A DNA stretch of 64,000 nucleotides from Longimicrobium sp. (lineage in GTDB: Bacteria > Gemmatimonadota > Gemmatimonadetes > Longimicrobiales > Longimicrobiaceae). The stretch lies in NCBI GenBank assembly GCA_036389795.1, contig DASVWD010000096.1, forward strand, positions 1 to 64,000, in the 5' to 3' direction. Of the stretch, positions 58,417 to 64,000 are shown in pieces (the stretch's first letter is position 1; the number at the start of each line of letters is the position of its first letter). Both the position numbers and the translations under genes were made by a program. A model generated the notes under the pieces. It saw only the letters and a program-made list of their open reading frames with translations. It did not search any database and was not told the origin of the DNA.

Positions 58417-59153
58417 CAGCGGCGCTCCCCCCAGTGCAGCGCCGCGATCCCGCCCGAGAGCGTCCGCCAGCCGACCCCGCCGAAGCCCGCCTGCTCCAGC
58501 TTCGCCGCGAGCGCCGGCGGCTCGGGGAAGTGCCGCACAGACTCGGGGAGGTACGTGTACGCCGAGTCGTGCTTCGACACCAGCCGCCCGACCGCCGGGA
58601 GCACCTTCAGGAAGTAGAAGAGGTAGAGCGCGCGGAACGGCTGCCAGGCGGGCGTGGTGAACTCCAGCACCACCAGCCGCGCCCCGGGCCTGAGCACGCG
58701 CGCCATCTCGGCGAGCCCCGCGTCCAGGTCCGCCAGGTTGCGCACCCCGAAGCCCACCGTGGCCCCGTCGAAGACGGCGTCGGGAAAGGGGAGCAGGAGC
58801 GCGTCGGCGCAGGCGGGCTCCACGGGGAGCCGCGCCACCTTCCCCGTCCCCCGCTCCAGCATGGCGAAGGTGAAGTCGCTCCCCACCACCCGGCCGCGGA
58901 ACCCCTCGCGCCGCGCCAGCTCCACCGCCAGGTCCAGCGTCCCCGCGCAGTTGTCGAGATAGAGGCCCTCGGGCGAGCGCTCCCACCCCAGCGCGTCCAC
59001 CGCGCGCCGGCGCCAGAGCCGGTCCACGTTGGCCGAGAGGAGGTGGTTCAGCAGGTCGTAGCGCGGCGCGATGGCGCCGAACATCCGGCGCACCGCGGCG
59101 GCCTTCTCCCCGGGCGCCGGCAGCGCCGCCGGCCGGGTGGACGTGGTTGGCAT
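58416..59153 (-). CDS. ubiE: Demethylmenaquinone/ubiquinone methyltransferase UbiE
   Basis: The 245-residue C-methyltransferase has the UbiE signatures FGAIAPRYDLLNHLLS near 25, VVGSDFTFAMLERG, GFGVRNLADLDAGL and VVLEFTTPAWQPFRALYLFYF. It methylates the quinone ring. It is the first gene of the operon, divergent from the sigma-factor operon. Confidence 0.94.
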   Translation of the reverse strand: MPTTSTRPAALPAPGEKAAAVRRMFGAIAPRYDLLNHLLSANVDRLWRRRAVDALGWERSPEGLYLDNCAGTLDLAVELARREGFRGRVVGSDFTFAMLERGTGKVARLPVEPACADALLLPFPDAVFDGATVGFGVRNLADLDAGLAEMARVLRPGARLVVLEFTTPAWQPFRALYLFYFLKVLPAVGRLVSKHDSAYTYLPESVRHFPEPPALAAKLEQAGFGGVGWRTLSGGIAALHWGERR

Positions 59154-59235
59154 TACGTAAATCCGCTCCCCGGTGTAGAATAGAGGCCAGCAAACTACCC
59201 GCCCCTACCCCGACGGGCAAGGCTGGAGCCCAGGC

Positions 59236-59265
59236 TGAAACTTCGGCCCGGGCCCGCCCGTACAC
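59236..59265 (+). promoter_or_regulatory. Candidate ECF-type autoregulatory promoter
   Basis: TGAAACTT and GTACAC are separated by 16 bases, the usual geometry of ECF (RpoE-like) promoters. It lies about 40 bases before the sigma-factor start. Autoregulation is inferred only from this match. Confidence 0.4.
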
Positions 59266-59301
59266 CGCCGCCGGGTAGGAAATTTCACCCGAAGCCTAGA
59301 A

Positions 59302-59892
59302 TTGATCGCCACCGCCGTCTCGGACCACGACCTCGTCGTCCGCGCCCAGAAAGGGAGCGAGAAGGCGTATCGCGAGCTGCTCGGCCGCTACCAGCGGCCG
59401 GTGTTCTCCCTCATTTACCGGATGGTGCGCGACCGCGAGCAGGCCGAGGACCTGTCGCAGGAGACCTTCGTGCGGGTGTTCAACCACATCGACCGCTACG
59501 ACCCGGCGTACAAGTTCTCGAGTTGGATCTTCAAGATCGCCACCAACCTGACCATCGACTGGATGCGGCGGAAGGAAGTGCCCACCGTCTCCATCGACGG
59601 CTCGCGCTACGCCACCACGGCCGACGAGATCGAGGCCTCCTCCATCACCGTGGAGTCGAAGGACGAGAACCCGGAGGAGCTCCTGGAGGCGCGCGAGCTG
59701 GGCAGCGAGATCGAGCAGGCGATCGGGCGGCTGCGCCCCGAGTACCGGCAGGCGATCCTGCTCAGGCACATCGAGGACCGCCCGTACGAGGAGATCGCCC
59801 AGATCATGTCGCTGCCGCTGGGCACCGTGAAGACGTACATCCACCGCGGTCGCAAGGAGTTGCAGGAGATGCTCGCCCACACGCGGGTCTGA
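59302..59892 (+). CDS. ECF sigma factor (RpoE-like)
   Basis: The 196-residue sigma factor has region 2 RYQRPVFSLIYRMVRDREQAEDLSQETFVRVF, quoted in part, and FSSWIFKIATNLTIDWMRR. Region 4 is PEYRQAILLRHIEDRPYEEIAQIMSLPLGTVKTYIHRGR, quoted in part. There is no C-terminal extension. The likely start is a TTG, since no other start fits region 2. It heads an operon with an anti-sigma factor, so it probably responds to envelope stress. Confidence 0.93.
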   Translation: MIATAVSDHDLVVRAQKGSEKAYRELLGRYQRPVFSLIYRMVRDREQAEDLSQETFVRVFNHIDRYDPAYKFSSWIFKIATNLTIDWMRRKEVPTVSIDGSRYATTADEIEASSITVESKDENPEELLEARELGSEIEQAIGRLRPEYRQAILLRHIEDRPYEEIAQIMSLPLGTVKTYIHRGRKELQEMLAHTRV

Positions 59893-59969
59893 GGGGAGCC
59901 GATGAAACCAGCCGGCCGGAGCCGACGTATGCTGCACCATGAACGCGTGACGACCCAGCCGAGGTGCCC

Positions 59970-60596
59970 GTGACGTACCTGACCGACCACCTGCCGCCCT
60001 GGACGCTCGAGGAGCTCGCCGAAGGCACCCTCTCCCCCGCGGAGACGGTGGGCGCCCTGCAGCACGTCCGGGCCTGCGAGCGGTGCACCGCCGAGCTGGA
60101 CGCCTCGCGCGCCGTGCTGGCGGCGCTGGCCGCGCTCCCCTCCTTCGACCCCTCGCCCGGCTTCGCCGACCGCGTGATGGCGCAGGTGGTCGTCCACCCC
60201 GCCGTGGCGCCGGCCCCCGCGGGGCTGCGCCGCTGGCTGCCGAAGACGCGCAAGGGGTGGACGTTCCTGCTGGGCGGCATCCTGGCCCCGGTGGCCCCGG
60301 TCGTCGCCCTGCTCACCTGGATCCTGGGCTACCCGGGGGTGAGCATCGGCTCGCTGTGGGGGGTGGGGAAGGAGTGGCTCACCGAGGCCGCGTGGGGCGC
60401 CGTGGTGCGCGCCACCGAGGCCGTGGTGCAGAGCCCCGTGTTCGAGTGGATGGTGACCACGGGGAACGAGGCGGTGGGGGGCACGCAGGGCCTCTCGCTC
60501 GCCCTGATCCTGTTCGCGATCGCGATACCGGTCTCCGGTTGGGCGATGCTTCGTCTCCTTCGGACCCCGATGGGGGGTGTGACACATGCGTATTGA
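59970..60596 (+). CDS. Membrane anti-sigma factor with zinc-finger motif
   Basis: The 208-residue protein has the N-terminal zinc-binding anti-sigma motif ALQHVRACERCTAEL (His-x3-Cys-x2-Cys) near 30, which should hold the sigma factor from the preceding gene. Two or three membrane helices follow (TFLLGGILAPVAPVVALLTW and LSLALILFAIAIPVSGWAML). A GTG six bases upstream is an alternative start; this one has GAGG at good spacing. It overlaps the next gene by 11 nt. Confidence 0.85.
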   Translation: MTYLTDHLPPWTLEELAEGTLSPAETVGALQHVRACERCTAELDASRAVLAALAALPSFDPSPGFADRVMAQVVVHPAVAPAPAGLRRWLPKTRKGWTFLLGGILAPVAPVVALLTWILGYPGVSIGSLWGVGKEWLTEAAWGAVVRATEAVVQSPVFEWMVTTGNEAVGGTQGLSLALILFAIAIPVSGWAMLRLLRTPMGGVTHAY

Positions 60597-61692
60597 CATC
60601 GGCAAGCTTTCGGCGCTGGCGCTCCTGGGCGCCCTGGCCGCGGCCCCGGCCGCGGCGCAGGACACCCTGGCCGCGCCCGAAGCCGCCCCCGCCGCGGTCC
60701 AGCCCGAGCCGGCGCAGGGCCGGATCGGCTTCGGCGGCCTGACGGTGCCGAAGGGGCAGGTGGTGGAGGGCGACGTGGTGGCTCCCTTCGGCGACGTGCG
60801 GGTCGAGGGCGAGGTGCTGGGCGACGTGACCGTGGGGAAGGGGAACCTGACCCTGGCGCCCGGCGCGGTGATCCACGGTGACGCGGTGGTCACCGGCGGC
60901 GGCAAGCTCTTCAACGAGGGCGGCCGCGTCCACGGCGAGATGCGCGTCAACAGCGACGAAGACGACGCGGCGGCGCCGGCCGGGGACGGCCGGCCCGTGG
61001 GAGGCCAGAACCTCGGCCTCCGGCACGGGCCGTGGTGGCTGGGCTCCTTCGGCGAGGGGGCGCAGGGGCTCGTCTCCACCCTCACCTTCGCGCTGATCCT
61101 GGCCGGGCTCGGCGCGGCGCTCATCTTCTACGCGCTCCCGCAGCTCGAGCGGGTGAGCCACGTGGTGCGCACCGACACGCTCCGCGCCGGGGGCGTGGGG
61201 CTCGCGGCCAACTTCCTCTCCATCCCGGCCTTCATCGTGGGGATGGTGGCGCTGGCGGTCACCATCATCGGCATCCCGCTGCTGATCCTGTACGTGCCGC
61301 TCTTCTGGGTGGCGCTGATGGCCGCCTGCGCCTACGGGGTGGTGGCGGTGGCGCACGCCCTGGGCGAGCGCACGGCCGAGCGCAGCGGCTCGTACGCGGT
61401 CGGCCGGCGCAACGCCTACACCTACACCTTCACCGGCATCGCCATCCTGCTGGCGCCGCTCTTCGTGGCGCACCTGCTGGAGCTCACGGTGTTCCTGGGG
61501 TGGCTGGGCGACCTGCTGGAGCTGCTGGGGAACCTGCTGCTCTGGGTGGCGGCCACGGTGGGCTTCGGGGCGGTGTTCCTGACCCGCGCCGGCACCCGCC
61601 CGGGGTGGCCGTGGAAGCCGCGCTCGGCGTACGACCCCCTCTTCGACCGCGACCCGTTCGCGGGCCCCGAGCCGGGAGGCGTCCATGCCTGA
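60586..61692 (+). CDS. Bactofilin-like domain fused to a multi-pass membrane domain
   Basis: The 368-residue protein has a signal peptide (ALLGALAAAPAAAQ), then a polymer-forming bactofilin-like beta-helix at about 55-125 (VEGDVVAPFGDVRVEGEVLGDVTVGKGNLTL, quoted in part). A C-terminal domain of about 200 residues with five to six membrane helices and the motif TIIGIPLLILY follows. Placing a bactofilin-type domain outside the membrane is notable. It may sense or brace the envelope under control of the ECF factor. Confidence 0.8.
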   Translation: MRIDIGKLSALALLGALAAAPAAAQDTLAAPEAAPAAVQPEPAQGRIGFGGLTVPKGQVVEGDVVAPFGDVRVEGEVLGDVTVGKGNLTLAPGAVIHGDAVVTGGGKLFNEGGRVHGEMRVNSDEDDAAAPAGDGRPVGGQNLGLRHGPWWLGSFGEGAQGLVSTLTFALILAGLGAALIFYALPQLERVSHVVRTDTLRAGGVGLAANFLSIPAFIVGMVALAVTIIGIPLLILYVPLFWVALMAACAYGVVAVAHALGERTAERSGSYAVGRRNAYTYTFTGIAILLAPLFVAHLLELTVFLGWLGDLLELLGNLLLWVAATVGFGAVFLTRAGTRPGWPWKPRSAYDPLFDRDPFAGPEPGGVHA

Positions 61693-62554
61693 GCGCCGCC
61701 GCACGACGCTGCGCCTGGCGACGGTGGCGGGGCTCATGGCGGCGGTGGTGGCGTGCCAGCCCGCCGCCGGGCAGAAGATGCGCAGCGTGACCTCGGCGCG
61801 GCAGCTGGCGGGCGAGCGCAGGCTGGACGTGGAGCTCAGGTACGCGGCGGGGCGGCTCACCGTGGAGCCCGCGCGCTCCAACCTGCTGTACCGCCTGGAC
61901 ATGCGCTACAACGAGGAGCGCTGGCGGCCGCTCACCGAGTACGACCGCGAGAGCGGGCGCCTGCGGCTGGGGCTGGAGAACGTGCGCCGCCGCGGCCGCG
62001 ACGACATGCGCTCGGGGCGCGAGGACCGCGCGACCATCGCGCTCTCGCCCCAGGTGCCGATGGCGCTGGAGCTGGAGTTCGGGGCGGGCGAGGCCGAGGT
62101 GGAGCTGGGCGGGCTGGCGCTGGAGGCGGTGGACATCTCCACCGGCGCCAGCGAGTCGCGCATCTCCTTCAGCCAGCCGAACCGGGTGGCGGCCCGCACG
62201 GTGAAGATCTCGGCCGGGGCGGCCGAGATCGAGGTTGAGAAGCTGGGCAACGCGCGCGCCGAGCGCTTCGAGTTCAAAGGCGGCCTGGGCGAGGCCACGC
62301 TCGACTTCACCGGCGCCTGGAGCAGGAGCGCCCGGGCCAGCATCGAGATGGGCGTGGGCGAGGTGACGCTGCGCCTGCCGCGGAGCCTGGGAGTCCGGAT
62401 CGAGAAGGACTCGTTCCTCACCAGCTTCGACGCGCCGGGGATGACCCGGCGCGGCGACGCCTGGTACTCGCGCGGCTACGACCAGGCGCGCTACCGCCTC
62501 GACATCTCCATCGACGCGGCGATCGGCTCCATCGAGATCGACTGGGTGGACTGA
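61685..62554 (+). CDS. LiaF/toast-rack-like lipoprotein
   Basis: The 289-residue protein has a lipobox AAVVAC (Cys24). The mature part is a beta-helical repeat protein: LEFGAGEAEVELGGLALEAV, ISTGASESRISFSQPN, VKISAGAAEIEVEKLG and EMGVGEVTLRLPRSLGVRI. These regularly spaced G-A/V-G-E-x-x-L repeats are typical of LiaF-like cell-wall-stress and DUF4097/toast_rack domains. It ends the ECF operon and overlaps the preceding gene by 8 nt. Confidence 0.82.
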   Translation: MPERRRTTLRLATVAGLMAAVVACQPAAGQKMRSVTSARQLAGERRLDVELRYAAGRLTVEPARSNLLYRLDMRYNEERWRPLTEYDRESGRLRLGLENVRRRGRDDMRSGREDRATIALSPQVPMALELEFGAGEAEVELGGLALEAVDISTGASESRISFSQPNRVAARTVKISAGAAEIEVEKLGNARAERFEFKGGLGEATLDFTGAWSRSARASIEMGVGEVTLRLPRSLGVRIEKDSFLTSFDAPGMTRRGDAWYSRGYDQARYRLDISIDAAIGSIEIDWVD

Positions 62555-62585
62555 CGGGCAGACGGCGGAGGAACGGCGACGGGAG

Positions 62586-62620
62586 GGGCGGCGGCCGATG
62601 CGGGCCGCCGCCCTTCTCGT
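62586..62620 (+). terminator. Terminator of the ECF operon
   Basis: GGGCGGCGGCC and GGCCGCCGCCC form a perfect 11-bp stem with a 6-nt loop, followed by TTCTCGTTG. Confidence 0.8.
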
Positions 62621-62655
62621 TGCGGTGGGATTCGCCCGGGGGGTGCCGGGGATTG

Positions 62656-62735
62656 CCGGGCGGCTGAAGCCGCGGCAACGACGGCGGAAAGCCTCGCAAA
62701 CCGCGCGAGGCTTCAACCGAAACGGCGACTACGCG
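62656..62735 (-). repeat. Dispersed intergenic repeat (family R1, short form, inverted)
   Basis: GGCGGCTGAAGCCGCGGCAA, then GGAAAGCCTCGCAAACCGCG and CGAGGCTTCAACC read as the reverse complement of the copy at 41768-41836. Confidence 0.65.
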
Positions 62736-62767
62736 GCGATCCGGAGTCCGGCGCAGGAAAACAGTCC

Positions 62768-63883
62768 TTACCGTGCCGCGCCTGCGGGGGCCTCGACCAC
62801 TTGGGCGACGCGCTGGGCGATGCGCCGGAAGGCCTCGGCGCTGGGGGCGTGGGGCTGGCCGACGACGATGGGGACGCCGGCGTCGCCGCCCTCGCGGACG
62901 GGGATCTCCAGGGGGACCTCGCCCAGGAACTCCACCCCGGTCTGCATGGCCAGGCGCTGCCCGCCGGCGCGGCCGAAGATCTCGTAGCGCTCGCCGCAGC
63001 AGGGGCAGACGAAGCCGCTCATGTTCTCCACCACGCCCAGCACGCGCGTGCTCACCCGCTCGAACATCTTGATGGCGCGCAGCACGTCGCCGGTGGAGAC
63101 GTCCTGCGGCGTGGTGACCATCACCACGCCGTCCAGGCGGATGGTCTGCACCAGCGAGAGCTGGGCGTCGCCGGTGCCGGGGGGCATGTCCACGATCATC
63201 CAGTCCAGCTCGCCCCACTCCACCTGCTCCAGGAACTGCTTGAGGATGCCGGAGATGAGCGGCCCGCGCATGATGGCCGGCTGCTCTTCCTCCAGCAGGA
63301 AGCCCAGGCTCATCAGCCGCACGCCGTGCGACTCGAGCGTCTCGATCTTCTCGGCGCCGCGCTCGCCCAGGACGCCCGGGCGGCGCCGCTCGCCGAACAT
63401 GGTGGGGATGTTGGGGCCGTAGATGTCGGCATCGAGCACGCCCACGCGGTGGCCCGCCTGCGCGAGCGCCACGGCCAGGTTCACCGCGACGGTGCTCTTC
63501 CCCACCCCGCCCTTGCCGGAGCTGACCGCGACGATGTGGCGGACGCCGGGAAGGAGGTTCGGGTTGGGGGTGGGCGCGGGAACGGAGCCGGGTGCGCGCG
63601 CGGGGCGCTTGAGCGTCTGCGCGCCCGCGGCGGGGAGCGCGATGTCGATCTTCACCTTCTGCACGCCCTCGACCTTTTCGGCGGCGTAGCGCGACTGGCG
63701 CACCAGGTTGCCGGGGTCGTTGGGCTGCAGGGCGAAGCGGAAGCGGACCACGCCGTCCTCGCTCACGTCCAGCTCGCGGACGCGGCCGGAGGAGACGACG
63801 TCTTCGCCCGAGTCGGGGTGCACCACCTGCGTGAGGGCCGCGGCCACGCGCCGCAGGACCTGGTCACGCTCTGCTGGGTTCAT
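62768..63883 (-). CDS. Mrp/NBP35-family iron-sulfur cluster carrier ATPase
   Basis: The 371-residue protein has an N-terminal DUF59/MIP18 domain (residues about 5-85), a linker, and a P-loop ATPase with the deviant Walker A GKGGVGKST at 123-131, DADIYGPNIPTMF, DMPPGTGDAQL and the cluster-binding pair in GFVCPCCGERY. It carries Fe-S clusters to client proteins. The ATG is preceded directly by an R4 repeat array with no purine-rich ribosome site, which is odd for a housekeeping gene. Confidence 0.92.
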   Translation of the reverse strand: MNPAERDQVLRRVAAALTQVVHPDSGEDVVSSGRVRELDVSEDGVVRFRFALQPNDPGNLVRQSRYAAEKVEGVQKVKIDIALPAAGAQTLKRPARAPGSVPAPTPNPNLLPGVRHIVAVSSGKGGVGKSTVAVNLAVALAQAGHRVGVLDADIYGPNIPTMFGERRRPGVLGERGAEKIETLESHGVRLMSLGFLLEEEQPAIMRGPLISGILKQFLEQVEWGELDWMIVDMPPGTGDAQLSLVQTIRLDGVVMVTTPQDVSTGDVLRAIKMFERVSTRVLGVVENMSGFVCPCCGERYEIFGRAGGQRLAMQTGVEFLGEVPLEIPVREGGDAGVPIVVGQPHAPSAEAFRRIAQRVAQVVEAPAGAAR

Positions 63884-63932
63884 AGTGCGAAAGTGCGAGA
63901 GTGCGAAAGTACGAAAGTACGGTCTCGTGCCT
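63884..63932. repeat. 8-bp repeat array (family R4) abutting the mrp start
   Basis: GTGCGAAA, GTGCGAGA and GTGCGAAA are followed by two decayed units GTACGAAA and GTACGGTC. The array begins three bases from the mrp start codon and occupies its ribosome-binding region. Confidence 0.65.
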
Positions 63933-64000
63933 CGGAAGCTTGCGCGCCGGAGGCGACGATGCGGCTTCGGTAGGATACTACAAACGCGGCGCGGGGGCGA

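Noticed and set aside
1-64000. rRNA, tRNA, insertion sequence or prophage
   Set aside because: No rRNA-like stretches, cloverleaf candidates, transposase or integrase frames were recognised on either strand.

Overview
The window is a high-G+C chromosomal segment of a Gram-negative bacterium. It carries numerous lipoboxes, a TonB-like protein, a PilT ATPase, a UbiE/UbiA/UbiX/UbiD quinone gene set and complete housekeeping genes (his, dap, purA, purD, trpS, mutM, recQ). The style fits Gemmatimonadota, probably Longimicrobiales: many secreted lipoproteins, lasso-like maturation genes, an S74 chaperone protein, and intergenic spaces filled with several families of short repeats. This taxonomic call is inference from gene style, because no rRNA or tRNA is present. 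GTG and TTG starts are frequent and genes often overlap by 4 nt (ATGA or GTGA).

Layout. 1-6 kb: a small ABM-like protein, a possible BECR-fold protein, RecQ with two HRDC domains, and a SpoIID-domain lipoprotein. 6.5-14.4 kb: the most interesting region, a RiPP-like cluster. Two tandem-duplicated small precursor genes end in the same glycine-rich tail. They are followed by a radical SAM/SPASM-like protein, a 467-residue lipoprotein and an S74 chaperone protein, then a strong terminator. A second unit follows with a beta-propeller lipoprotein, a PqqD-like protein, a lasso B2-like transglutaminase-fold protein and an HPr-kinase-like protein. No lasso cyclase and no transporter are present. 14.4-22.4 kb: a lipoprotein, the operon hisC-hisB-hisH-orf67-dapF-hisF, purA, and a membrane protein flanked by twin terminators. 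22.6-33.1 kb: a run of small enzymes, lipoproteins and membrane proteins plus a MazEF toxin-antitoxin pair. 33.4-47.1 kb: pilT, a 2-hydroxyacid dehydrogenase, MgtC, dapA/dapB, trpS, an arginase-family enzyme, a Cys/Met PLP enzyme, then an unknown two-gene module lodged between a broken copy of the purD 5' end and intact purD, followed by mutM. 47.2-54.2 kb: a TPR protein, a 44-residue lipoprotein, a Cho-like GIY-YIG nuclease, a metallophosphoesterase that has lost its metal-binding histidines, an M28 peptidase, and a low-G+C possible PD-(D/E)XK nuclease. 54.2-59.2 kb: the operon ubiE-orf92-ubiD-orf99-ubiA-ubiX-phosphodiesterase. 59.3-64 kb: ECF sigma factor, anti-sigma factor, a bactofilin-like membrane protein and a LiaF-like protein in one operon, then mrp.

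How they work together. In the RiPP-like cluster the precursors would be recognised through their conserved leaders by the PqqD-like protein, modified by the radical SAM enzyme, trimmed by the B2-like protein and possibly phosphorylated by the HPr-kinase-like protein on Ser/Thr close to the C terminus. The products might act with the co-encoded lipoproteins at the cell envelope. These roles are inferred from families and gene order. Nearly all long intergenic spaces hold members of five repeat families rather than hidden genes.
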